Positions 25,183 to 37,600 of a stretch of 64,000 nt of DNA are shown piece after piece. Position 1 is the stretch's first letter. Every line of letters begins with the position of its first letter. The stretch spans positions 22,655,068-22,719,067 of the forward strand of contig CM073538.1 in NCBI GenBank assembly GCA_037074615.1. Reading direction: 5' to 3'. This DNA is from Leucaena leucocephala (Eukaryota; Streptophyta; Magnoliopsida; Fabales; Fabaceae). Position numbers and translations under genes: made by a program. The notes under the pieces are model-generated. The model did no database searches. It was not told the DNA's origin and was given only the letters and a program-made list of their open reading frames with translations.

Positions 25183-25977
25183 TGGTCAGATGTTAGGGAA
25201 AAAACAAATCAATATGAATAGACAATAATGGTAAAGATGCAACATTATACAGGTTTTCTCATACAGACACTTAAGGCACACAATGTAAGTAATTAGGCAA
25301 CATCAACAAAGGAGAGCTCGGCCTCAGATCATATTGCACGACAGCACTAGTCACAGCAAACTAGCAAATTCATCAGTCAAGGAAAAAAACACAAAAGCAC
25401 AAGAACAACTTTTAACTTTAAGTCATAAACACATTGAGTTGGACCAGAAAAGAAAACAGAAACTCAAAACGCCAAAAACCAAAATAAAAATCAGAAACAC
25501 AGACACAAACTCACGCACACGAAGCAGAACAAAGGGACTAAGGGAGGACGATTGTTGTTGCAGAAGCAAAGAGATGAGACGACAGGGAGGACGAGCCACG
25601 AAAAAAGATAACGACAACAGAGATGAGCAACACGGGGAAATATTGAGATTGAAATGTTGAAAGTTCAGGATTAACTATGAAACTACTGCAAACTATCTGA
25701 CGGCAATAAAGAACGAAAGGAATTTTTGTACACTCTTTAAGCTTAATTCCTAAAAAGATGACGACAACAGAGAAAGGGACAGAGGACGCCAGAACCTGGA
25801 CTCTGCAGCCAGCGGAGACGATAGCTGGGCTGGTACGGCGAACCAAGAAATCAGAGTCCACAGAGGATACTACGTGTGGAGTGTGAAGCGTAGGAGAGGA
25901 ATCATGTTCTATGAATGAGGCTAACTTTGTAATCTCACTTTATTTTTAAAAAAAAAGTGAAAATGAGAAGATTTTCT
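25183..25977. other. Spacer upstream of the uL29m remnant
   Basis: It is A-rich with short purine-rich frames but no family match. This is where a presequence exon would be expected, and none was recognised. Confidence 0.45.
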
Positions 25978-26864
25978 CTAGGGGTGAGCATTCGGTTTTC
26001 GGTTCAGTTTCGATAAAAACCGAAATGTTTGTATTTTTATCACCGAACCGAAACCAAAAAACCTGAATTAACCGAATTATTTCAGTTCGGTTTTGCCATT
26101 AACCTAATTTATAGGGCTGTTTTGAGGAGGGAGTTGAATATTTGGTCAACACCTCCTCACAAAACCAGAGCAAATAATGGCAGTTCAAACATCAAGAACA
26201 TTGTTCCGTGTGAAAATAAATGCCAGAATGCCCTCGATAATGTTCAGCTGGTAACTACCCTATGGCCTATGAACATAAATTGTAAACAAAATAAAAATTA
26301 AAAAAAAAAGTCCAAATCAATAGACAGAAAATTGAGAGCAAAGTTGAAAATTGTAACGTGAAGCAAAGCAGACAAGCTACCAGAAAGTTGAAAAATGGGA
26401 GGAGCGGAGGTTGAGGGAGAAGATGGAGGTGAATTAACTGGAGTCTGGAGAGTGGAGCCCAAAGGTGAAACTAAGGCGAGAGGACAAAGGCTGAAGACGA
26501 GAGCCAAGAAGACAGAGGCTGAACGGAATGGCGGGTTGAACGGAACGAGAAGGAGAACAGAACGGCGAAGGCAAGACCGGTGCGCTGAGGTGGCCTAACA
26601 GAGAGCGTCGGGTTAGGGCAGAGAATTGAAAAATGATGAAAGACTCCTGTGCGTGGACTGTGGACGGTGGACGGCGGACCGTGGACTAGGAAAATAAAAA
26701 CTATGAGAAAATACTTAAATACCCTTCCTAATACGACGTGGTTTTGACAATATTTTGGTTTTTCAATTATAACCGAAATTTTTTAAAGAAACTGAACCAA
26801 AAAAACAGAATTTGAGTTCGATTCAGTTCGATGATTGATTGTGGTTCAGTTTGGCTCACCTCTG
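25978..26864. mobile_element. Probable non-autonomous hAT-type element
   Basis: The left end starts (ct)AGGGGTGAGC and the right end, read in reverse, (cc)AGAGGTGAGC, an imperfect terminal inverted repeat of the kind common in plant hAT elements. Both ends are followed inward by repeated CGGTT/AACCG-type subterminal motifs. The 0.9-kb interior encodes no transposase. I could not define a clean 8-bp target duplication, so the exact ends are uncertain. Confidence 0.6.
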
Positions 26865-28469
26865 GAGAAGAGGAGCTAAAAAATTGTCTCCAAAACTTAA
26901 AATACTCCTCATATACTAAATATATAGTATAATTAAAAATTAATATTCGTTATAAATATAAAATTTATTTTTTTAATTTTTTAATTTTTTAAAATTATTC
27001 TTATTAATACTTTTTTATAATAATTAAATAAAATAATTAAAAAATATAATTAAATTATTTTATAACAAATATAATATATTAACTATTTTATTAAATTTTT
27101 AATATAAATAAATTAATTAAATATATCCTAATTATTTTTCAGGCGAATCATGAGGATGAGAGCCCCAAAAACTTACCAAACAAAATGAGAAATGAGAGGA
27201 CGATGGGAAGGGTTCTAGAATCTGGACTTTGGGCAAAGCCATTAGGCCATGCCAGTATCCTTTTTTAAAAAAAAAAAAAAAGATACTTTCGTATAATATC
27301 ATTATTTAGGAGGCCGCATGGGTTGAGCCCACTCTAGAAATCAAATGGACAGTGATAGCCCAGCTCAACAAAAGGCCTAGGTGATATTTGCTTTTCAGTT
27401 TGTAAAAAAAAAAAATCATTTCTCAGAATTTCATATATTCGAAAAAAATTCATTTGCGAAAATTCAGTTTGATAAAAGTTAGTTATTGTAACAAGATCTA
27501 TATGTGAATATATTTAAAAAAAAATCATTATGGTGAATTGAAAGTTTTTTATAAAGTTAAAGAACCCGTTTCTATCATTGGAAAGTAATTGAAAAGTTGT
27601 GTAAGGAATAAAATAATAAGGGGTTATTATTACAAGTTGCTTACGTTATAATAAGGAACAAAATACCGCCTCATATCCTTAGTATAAGATCTATTTGATT
27701 AATGTAAGTAGATTAAAAAAATAATTAAGTTAATTATTTATAATGATTATGTGTTAATTCCCTTAAAATATCGCATTTAATCATGTATATTCGAACTACA
27801 TGTAATATAAATAATTTTCATATATACAATTATATAAAGATATGTTAGGAAAATATTATAATTTTAGAATAGGGAGTAACTTTGGATCTTATATTTAGAA
27901 TTAAAATATATTATTTATATAGTTTTTTAGATTTAAGACAAGAAGGAAGGAGTATCAAATATCAATATTGCCAATAAACCATGACACCAACAACACCATG
28001 TGCTTTTGGCCCCAAAAAGGCGGCTCTAATGGCATGACCGAAATGATGTACCATAAACTATTGGTTTCAGTTAGAAAGGAGATTATTGGGAGGTGCATGA
28101 TTAGGATTGCTACATAATGGAGTCTGCTATTGTTTTTCAACGACACTTGAGCCTTTTATATTAATGTTCCTTGACTCTGACCATTGTGAATAGAGATTTG
28201 CTTCTACTGAATAATATCACTTTATAAAAATGCCAATATCACTTTATACACGTCGTCCACCGTCTTCAAGTGACTACATGTATTGGCATTTTCTCTTATG
28301 ACGCAACTTTTGTACTGTGGATATTCTTTTTTATGGATCGCCCAATATCTTGAACTTGCCTGGTAGGCTGCAGCTTATAAAGACTCAATCGGGGCTTTGG
28401 TTAATCTACATTAAGTTGGTTAGTACCTTTTTTGGGGGACATTTCAATTATAGTGTTTAGAAAAATATT

Positions 28470-28620
28470 TTAATTTTTAGACAATTAAATTTATGTATGA
28501 GGATAATAGACGGCTCACTCTACTCGATATTAACATTATCTAAATAAATAGAGAATTTGCCTTACCATTTAATTGTTAGTGAAACTAATCCCTTTTTAAA
28601 AAAATTATATTAAAAAAAAA
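28470..28620 (-). repeat. Dispersed repeat family A, inverted copy
   Basis: The reverse complement reads in the same block order as the left arm of the 42635-43163 element (ggatta-gtttcac, aaggcaaattctc-tatttatttagataatgttaatatcgagtag, agccgtctattatcctca). Confidence 0.55.
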
Positions 28621-29109
28621 AGTTCTACCACCTAATCATCTATGTTGTGGTTTAAACTCAAGCTTTTGATCAAGTTTGTGTACAGTGGATTTTCTGTTTG
28701 GGTATGAATCGAGAAGGAAAAAAGTAACATGAGAGGTGAATATGCGCATTCACGTACGTGCGTGATTGAGGTTGTTGGGACGCTTTTAGTTTAGAGTGAT
28801 ATTAATATTATATGGCAAATAGCCAAATATTAAGTAACGTGTTTAGCGTCTGTGTCGTCTGCACATGCTAAGTAATGGAAGAACGGTTCTTTAACCTTTT
28901 CTTCCTTTTTCTGTTACAACAATATATGAGAGAGTAATGAAATCTTTTTCTTTAAAAAAAAAACATAACCATTGCTAGGAAATTTTGTAGCGACAGAATA
29001 TTTAAGAAAATTGTGTGTTAAATAAATTATCTCTGATCCTTTTTTATTCACTAGTTGTTGTCGCCTTTGAGTAAATTAATAAATAAGGGGATTGAGATTA
29101 AATCATTAA

Positions 29110-29126
29110 ACACACACACACACACA
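29110..29126. repeat. (CA)n microsatellite
   Basis: About eight CA units in an AT-rich spacer. Confidence 0.9.
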
Positions 29127-29439
29127 AAAGCTTTTACAAATGTTTGGAAACATAAAATATGGCATATGTACCTTCTTATTCTAAATGTATGGAGTTAGGC
29201 AGAGAATTAATTTTAATTCAAAATATAATATATCTTAATCTATCTTATCTTCTATATTTATTATTTTTTTAAAATAATTTATTTAATTTATATATAATCT
29301 AATGTTAAATAAGAATATTTTAGGGAGACAATATCACATTGTTATAGTTAAATATTGAGTAATTTATCGATCTTCTTTAATATATCTAAATTAATTAAAT
29401 AACTCTTATACTCTCTCTTATTCTTAATATAAGTATTGA

Positions 29440-29590
29440 TTGATTTTTTTAATAGATTAAAAAATTAAATAAATTAATTAATTATAATTAAATTTAATAT
29501 CTCAAGATAAATTAATATGATATACTCTTTAATTTATTTAAATTAATAAACTAAATTTTATATTAATTATAATTAAAAAAATTATTTAAC
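29440..29590. repeat. AT-rich repeat family B copy
   Basis: It shares with 31790-31920 and 42360-42570 the order 'attaaaaaattaaataaattaattaatta', a ctcaaga-gaatt block, and 'ttatattaattataatta'. No coding content. Confidence 0.45.
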
Positions 29591-31092
29591 TTAACAACAG
29601 GCAAATCGTCACGAAGCCATTGTTTCATGGGAGCTCCCAATATTCTCTAAAATTCTGTGGGCCATATATTCCACCACCGTCACCTCATCCTGTTTTCCCT
29701 AATCTTCTTTTAAGTAGGGTTCGGTGCTTTCAATAACCTCAGTTTAATATAATATATACTTAATTAAATTAATTGTGATTATCCCTAAAACACTAAAGAG
29801 ACAAAAAAGCCCACCTTATATGACTTTGACATGTCTTAAAGTGCAAGGAAAGATGACATCGACACATCTCATAAAGCTTTCGATAAAGACAATCTCCAGC
29901 TATTCAAATCCCTTATACTTTTCCTCCCAAAAAAAAACAAAAAAAAAAAGCCCCACCCATGCCTTATTACTCCAAGGCTATTGACTTTTGTGACATATTA
30001 AAAAAATTTAAATAAATTATATTAATTTCTTTATATTTATTTTTTATTAAATTAATTTATTTAACTTATAGAATATTTTTTAATAATATTATAATTTATT
30101 TATTTATTTATTTAAATTTTTTTAAAAAATTAATAAATTTTATATTAAAGATTAGGAGTGGTAATTTTTTTCTTTCTCAACAATATTTAATTTTATTTAT
30201 TCCCCCCCCCCTAAAAGTATAAATTGCCTTGGGACCAATCCACGTACGTACGTGACCCATTATTATTATTATTATTAATCACATCATCCGTAATTTTCAA
30301 ATTAATCCTGAGGATGGTGTGATCAGATTTTTTTTAATAATGAGGCTGAAGCAAAACTTATTTAATTCTTAAATATTTTCCCTAACCAAAAAACAATAAT
30401 ATAAATATAAATTATATAGCACTCAATATTATTATCTTATTTATTATATATGTCTAATATTATAATTTTATTTATAATATATATTTTTTAATTTAATATA
30501 ATTTTATACATAATATTATTTTTTAAATATTAAAAATTATATTAAATTAAAAAGATTATAAATAAAATTATATTATAGATAATATTATAATAGATGAGAT
30601 ATATATAAAATAAAATAAAAATATTATGTATTATATAATCCTATAAATATTCTAATGTGGATGTTTGTTGCCCCGATGCATGTGTCTTGGGGTTGGTGAG
30701 GGTAACACGGCCATCTTCTTTGAAGCTCAAGTATTAAAGTGTGCGATTTGGGTACTGCTGCCTCTAGTTTTATTTTTTTAAATAAAAAAGAGACATCTTA
30801 GAAGATATTTTTAGTCTTTAACGTAAGAAACATTACAAAATTTAAAGAAGCATTTTTTTTCTTGCCAACATGAAATGGAGTATTAATACATATTTCCACA
30901 GATACTTTTAATTGATTTTAATTACCTCTCTCTCATTAATTATACTGGCAAGAGAGAATTGGGAGGGACAGTAATTGGATTTTAATAAGGTGTTTTTGAA
31001 ATGTTACAATAATTTTTTTTATTAAATATGAGTTTTTAGCTAATTTTCACTATATATCTTAATCCACAAAATATAATTAGATTTTTTTGTGT

Positions 31093-31289
31093 GAAAAGGA
31101 TAGGAGGGCTACGTATTATTATTATTATTATTATTAAATTTGTAGTGGTTTTTTCAATCTTAGTATGAAAAAATGTACAGGATTATTTTTTTCAAATATT
31201 TATTATTACTTAAAGGAAATGTAAAAATGTAAAAAATATTTATTATCATTTTCATGTAAAAAGGATAGGAGGGCTACGTATTATTATTA
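31093..31289. repeat. Pair of 31-bp direct repeats
   Basis: The segment gaaaaggataggagggctacgtattatta-like occurs at 31093-31125 and again at about 31257-31289. A 'tattattacttaaagga' piece also occurs twice. This looks like a local duplication. Confidence 0.75.
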
Positions 31290-31789
31290 CTTAAAGGAAA
31301 AATGATTCTTTCAAATAATAAATATTTTTTATTGTGTTTTTCACTCGAGACTGTCGTGCTTTTTTGCAAAGAAATTAAAATTCAAAATAATTTTATTTGT
31401 TCTCTGATTATTAGTGTTGTTATTCCCTTTGACGAGTGACTTTTGAAAGGGGCTCTAAAATTGATTCCCTTACCCTTTCGACATCATAAATCCGCACACG
31501 AATATCATAAATTAAAATGCTGGGATATTATATTTTTCTTAAGGAAGTATTATTAATATGTTTAAAAAAATGCTAAATGGGTTAAAAGGTAAAACTACAG
31601 TAACAAGTAGTAATTAGTTAATTAGGTAGACTAAGGTGCACAATTACTTATAAAATATTTTGTGAGGAGTCATAGACATTTTAAATTACACTAAAAAAAG
31701 TATAAAAATGTATACATAACAAAAGATAGACCTCGGTTAAGTAAGGGTTATAAGTCTCATATATTATGTGATTAAGAGTAAATATATTT

Positions 31790-31920
31790 TTTTATTTCAA
31801 TTATAATTATAATAGTTAGTTATTTTTTTAAATAAATTAAAAAATTAAATAAATTAGTTAATTATGATTAAATATAACATAACTCTTTAAGACGAATTTA
31901 TACTATATACCTATTTGAGA
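31790..31920. repeat. AT-rich repeat family B copy
   Basis: It has the same block order as 29440-29590: aaattaaaaaattaaataaatt, then agttaattatgattaa, then ctctttaagacgaattta. Confidence 0.45.
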
Positions 31921-33459
31921 AAAACTAAAAATATAGTTTTAAAAATGCTTATGGTCTAAACTTTGATTTGAAGAAATTTTAAAATAAACAGTCATATTGA
32001 TCTAAAATGGCTTTTAGACTAAATTATAATTTAAAATTATAGTTTTGGTTAAGATATTAATAGTAGCCTTTGAAACAGTAAAAGAGCCTATGAACTACCA
32101 ATTACTATTTTACCTTTATTTTTCTTATATTATCTCTCATGTTTCATTTATCTTTTCCCATATATTTTTTTCACCCTCTATCATTTTTCATATTTTTAAT
32201 AAAATTATACTCTTTTTATAATTTTTTAATTATAAAAGTCATTATAATAATAATTATCTAAATATTTATTTATTCAGAATCATTTTTTTATAAACTATTC
32301 TACAAAGGCTCTTTTATAAAGACTGTCTAAAAACCCATTTTTTTATAAGTTATTTTATAAACTATTATCTAAACAAGTTTTATATACTATTTAATCTATA
32401 TAAATTAGTTAAATAATTTTTATATTAATTATATTTAATTAATTAATTTAACTTTTTTAATATATCTAGAAAATTTATTAACAATTATAGTTAGGATCAA
32501 CAGATAATATAAACTGTTACTAAATATCGTGGTACAATTTCACAAGTCAACTTTAAAAAATGATACAAAAATCCCTAGTCCGTGATATAGGCATACATTG
32601 ACAGATATTAATAGTGAATGTCAGGAAATTAAATTTGATATTATTGCTTGACACAAAATGCAGATTTAAAAATATGTGTTCAAATTTGTTGACAAAAACC
32701 TTAGACACGTAATTTTATTTAATTACATGTGACATAATTACATTTTAGTTCAAGACACATTCAAAAGGCTGTCCAGCTCGTGATGACTCTGTCTCTAAAA
32801 TCCATAAAATATTCCACCATAATACTAAACCGGCCGTTAGAGCAAGAGAAACGTGGACGATTATATTTACAAAAAAGAAAGTGTAGTCTTTAATTACTGA
32901 ATCATTTGTCGCACATTTTGGTAACTTATGATCATTCAAAATAAAAAAAAAATATAGTTTTAATTAAAATTATGACGCCACTGAAGAAAAAGGATCTAAA
33001 TAAAAATATTTTTTCCAGTAAATAGAATATTAATATATTCCAAACATTGAGTAACAAGAGATAGAATAAATACAACAGCCAGATTATAATAATATGTATC
33101 CGCGTGCTGCATGTGCACCAGTTTAGGTATCACGTGCAGACAAAAATTACGGGATTACATTATTTGTGTTTATTAAGGATAAATCGATATATTGAATAAT
33201 GTTTTCCAGACCGAATATTTAAAAGATATCAAATTTCAAAACATTTATCCATTGAGATCATGCCAAAAGTAACCTTACGAAAAGTTCAAATAAAAAACCC
33301 TACCACACTTCTAAATAACTAAATTAACATGTCAATCCTATAAACAATATATTAAGTTATAAGATATGAATTAAAAAGATCAGGCTACAATTTTTATAAT
33401 TTAAATTTAATAAAAATAGTTAATTTTCATAATTTAATTCTAATTCTATGAGAGTTATT

Positions 33460-33491
<32 letters not shown>
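33460..33491. repeat. (CA)n(TA)n compound microsatellite
   Basis: A CA run passes directly into a TA run about 1.1 kb upstream of the transporter start codon. Confidence 0.9.
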
Positions 33492-34634
33492 GTCCCTATA
33501 ATGTAGCCGGAGCTATGAGCTATGTGCCTCACTGCCACACCGTTATTTCACTTTTCACTACCCCATGAGTCACATGCCAAATGTACATAACATGCCGTAA
33601 ATCCAAAGGATATACTGCAACCGCTCTCATAATGTCTTTGTTCCGAAACGGAGGTTGTATCCTATAAAAACCGTGCGGGGTCTTTTTTGTTTTTGGTGGG
33701 AAATTTGAGCGCAAAAATGAAGGAGCGTATTTGCTATAATCTGGGTCCCACAGCCGCGCTACGTTTCTCTCAGTCACTCGCGTCACTCGTCGGTGCTCTG
33801 CCAATAGCCGCCTCTTCCTCTCCTCGAAGTACAACCCAGAAAACGGCAATAAATAAGTAAATACTAACAAATAAAACTGAAAAAAACATGAATGTGAAAA
33901 AGGTTTGTTAGCTGAATAAACAATAAAGCTAATATGAGCACATAATGGGAAAATGTTTGTTAGCTGAGTAAATGAGGTTGGAGGAGAGAGAGACACGGAG
34001 TGAGAAATAAGTAGCGCAGGACCTCGCTCTCTTTCTCTTTCTCTTTCTACCACCAAGAGAAAGAAAGAAGCTCCATTCTTCATAGAAAGTGCCCTTCTGC
34101 TCTTCCTCTTCCCTCTTACGCCCTTATCGTTTCTCCTAGCTTTGGAGTCTGCTTTACTCCTCACACTCACAGCTCCTGCGTTTCCTTTCTCTTCTCTTTT
34201 CCTCTCAACATTTCCTTTTGGTGTGGTGTTGTGGGGCACCTGCGTTTTTGACTTTATAGCCCCCCACTTGATTTTGCTTCTGAAATATTGTTAAAAGGTA
34301 CCTTTTTCTCTTCTTTCTTCCTAAATTGCCGCAATTATTGTCAGTATTACTTTCACTTGACTACAGCTAACCTCTGGTTGCACTTTCATTTTCCTCTCTT
34401 ATTTTCCCTTTAGTGTGGTTCCATTTCCGTCATTTTCTTCTTTCCCCAGTAGGCACTCATTTAGGTAGCTCACTGTTCCGCTCTTCTTCGTGAATATTTT
34501 TTGTTCTCTTTGAGATTGTGGATCAGATTTGCTCGCAGATTGAGGTTTACAGGTTTCTCAGATTCAGTGGTTCTTTTAATTTATTGGTCAGAGTGCGACG
34601 CGGTTGGAAAGCACGCTATTCAGAGAGAAAAATT
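33492..34634 (+). promoter_or_regulatory. Promoter and CT-rich leader of the transporter gene
   Basis: From about 34020 the plus strand is strongly pyrimidine-rich, as in many plant 5' leaders. A possible leader intron runs from a donor near 34298 (aaaag-gtacc) to an acceptor near 34551 (tttacag). I could not fix the transcription start. Confidence 0.4.
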
Positions 34635-37600
34635 ATGGCAGGAGGAGGAGGTCCGGCGAAAGCAGATGAGCCTCAACCACATCCACCCAAGGATCAGCTG
34701 CCCAATATTTCTTACTGCATTACGAGTCCTCCCCCATGGCGTGAGTCTCGTTGAACTTAGATTTGAAAATCTTACCGTTTTGAAGATGAAATCCTTGCTT
34801 TTTTATCTGATTCTTGTCAATTCATATGTTATATTCAAGGCATATTTTGTTATGCAAGTGTTGTTAGTTTGAACGATTGTCTTTCTGTCTACTTGTCAAA
34901 AGTTACTTTTTATAAATGCTTTTTCCTTGCATTTGCCAGATTCTTAATGCGCTTCTTCCTTAAAACAAAATTATTCTTCTTTTTTAGGGCGGGGGAGCTC
35001 CATCTTAGGCCTGTTATAGTTTTTATGTCTAGCACCACAAGGAACGCATATATGGCGAATAAAATGAATTTGTTGGAAAAACACCTTGTCATCTCCAAAT
35101 CTCTGGACCATTAATTCACGAGTCATGTTTCAAATTAATACAGAGATTCTTCCCGGCTTGGGAAAACCTCGTGGGCGTCTCAAAGCTTAAAGGAATAATG
35201 TCAGCCTTTTAGATTATATACCTTTCAGAGAATCCAATTATTATTAATTTGACCCTTTCTATAAAAGTCTCAAAAATATCTTTCCGTTTAACAATTTCTT
35301 ATTCTAGAATTATATTATTCAAGTTGTTGAAATTTATGGAGATTATGTGAAACCCCCGAAGCCATGCTTTCAGACCTGGTAATTGAATCATGCTGCCTAG
35401 ACTTTAAGTTTCAAGTTATTGAAATTTATGGCAAAATCATTTGCCATGTTCTGTCAGCATTTTACGTAGTTTATGATTTGAGAACACCTCTTCTTACCCT
35501 TTGTCGGCATTATTTTGTTGAATGTTGAATCTTCAAAATTTTGCTTTAAATATTTGCCTTTGTTTTGCTTCGTTGAATTTGACAAAAATTGGGGACATTC
35601 TGGTGCAGCTGAGGCCATAATTCTTGGTTTTCAACATTATCTCGTGATGCTTGGTACAACTGTGCTCATTCCTACTGCTCTCGTTCCACAGATGGGAGGT
35701 GGCAATGTAAGCAATAACCGATAAAATTTACAGTAGCAACAATGTTTAGGTCTATTTTGAGATTATAATAATCCAACCTTGTGATTGAAATCGTTTTTCA
35801 GCCAAAAATTAGGAGAGAAAAATAAAGAAAACCAACATTACTTTTTCTTGCAGGAGGAAAAGGCACAAGTTATCCAAACACTACTCTTTGTTGCTGGAAT
35901 AAACACATTGTTGCAGACACTGTTTGGAACTCGACTGCCTGCCATAATTGGAGGGTCTTACACCTATGTTCCAACCACAATCTCAATTATTCTGGCTGGT
36001 CGTTTCAGTGACGTTGCAGATCCTATAGAGGTCTTGTGGATCAGAATTCATTTTCTTATATTAAATGGTGTATGGTTGATATGATTGTTATATCGTTTAA
36101 TGTGGTTATATAATTAGATGTAACCAATAAGCAAACTGCTGTGTGTTTTGTAAATAATATTGTTATCAATTATAGCCCTTGCTTTGAATTATCTGTCATC
36201 AGAAGATTAGCCTCTAGTGTTCAAATCCATTGGAAATAAGGGCATGAATTTTAGTCCCATTCCCAGATTAATTATTATATGCTTATTTGATCAAAACTGT
36301 CTACTCATCTTTTATGTTTTGTATCTTTATTTTTTAAAATATATTCAGAGATTCAAGAGGATAATGCGGGCAATCCAGGGGGCTCTTATTGTTGCTTCTA
36401 CTCTTCAAATAGTATTAGGCTTTAGTGGCCTCTGGCGTAATGTTGCAAGGTTGGTCTGAATTTATTTGGAGTAAGTTGATGGGTTATGCCTTTTCACTTC
36501 TCAGTCTTCATATATGGGTAAAAAATATCAAAATTGAAATATAAACGTCATTCATGATTTTCTTTCTCAGTTATATATGGACTTCATTTTCATGTAATTG
36601 TTTTTAATGTAATTATTATGATCTGGATTGGTTTTTAAAATAAAAATTGTGCTGCCATGTTTAAGTAGATACGCAATTAAATTTATGATGACTATTTAAA
36701 CCATAAACTGAATAGTGAAAAAAGTAAATATTCTTGTGTTTGGATGTAAATTTATCAAGTGACATGAGTTCCTATTCTTTCTTCAGGTTCTTAAGTCCAC
36801 TTTCTGCAGTTCCTTTGGTATCCCTTGTCGGTTTTGGGCTGTATGAGTTAGGTTTTCCTGGGGTAAGCCTTATGTTACTTTATCACTTGTTCTCGTCAGA
36901 CTGGAATTCACAAGATCATTTGATATTAATGTCTGCCTTGTGTGTAGGTTGCTAAATGTGTGGAGATTGGGTTGCCAGAGCTTATATTGCTAGTGTTTGT
37001 TTCACAGGTAAAGTTATTAACTGTGTCATACACTGTTATTAAACATGTATAATTGCTAGTATTTTTTTATGGCCATGAATCCTTAGCAAAACAATCATGG
37101 TCGATTTTGATATCTTGGTTTTATTTATTTATTTAGCATGATGACTTTTGTAAGATTGATTGTGATAATGATTAATGGTTGTCATGCAGTACATTCCCCA
37201 TGTGCTCCATTCAGGAAAACATATCTTTGACCGGTTTTCTGTTATATTTACAATTGCAATTGTGTGGATATATGCTCATCTACTCACTGTTGGAGGCGCA
37301 TATAACCATGCTGCACCAAAAACACAGGCCACCTGCCGCACCGATCGTGCTGGACTTATAGATGGTGCCCCTTGGTTAGTTGTGAAATTTCTTATAAAAG
37401 TAATGCTAAATGGTGTTTTTTCCCTGTAGCAACTGATTAGTTAATTTAAGTAGCTCCTATCAATAAAAAGGAAAAGGGTAGCAAGGGGGGAGGTGTTGAG
37501 TGTGCTCATTACTGAAGAAGCTGGATAAGACGCTTGTGCAGTCTTGAGAGTGTCAAGTGACTACTAGTTCAAGGAGATTCTTCTCAGGCACTGAAATTGC

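Larger units (their letters stand above)
26865..33459. other. Long AT-rich intergenic region
   Basis: I recognise no gene. It holds repeat copies (28470-28620, 29440-29590, 31790-31920, 32380-32460), short direct repeats at 31093 and 31257, microsatellites, and long A/T-only stretches, for example 26930-27120 and 30400-30650. Confidence 0.55.

Noticed and set aside
25334..25861. Frames of about 108 codons on both strands upstream of the uL29m remnant
   Set aside because: I checked whether they could supply the missing mitochondrial presequence exon. The expected NPLEEFFE-type block and a phase-1 donor after it were not found.
33529..34239. Long minus-strand open frame of 236 codons
   Set aside because: It lies over the CT-rich leader of the transporter gene, has simple-sequence runs (RERERER-type) and no family resemblance.
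36213..36225. tRNA B-box-like string (gttcaaatcc)
   Set aside because: It lies in a transporter intron and no cloverleaf or A-box could be built around it.
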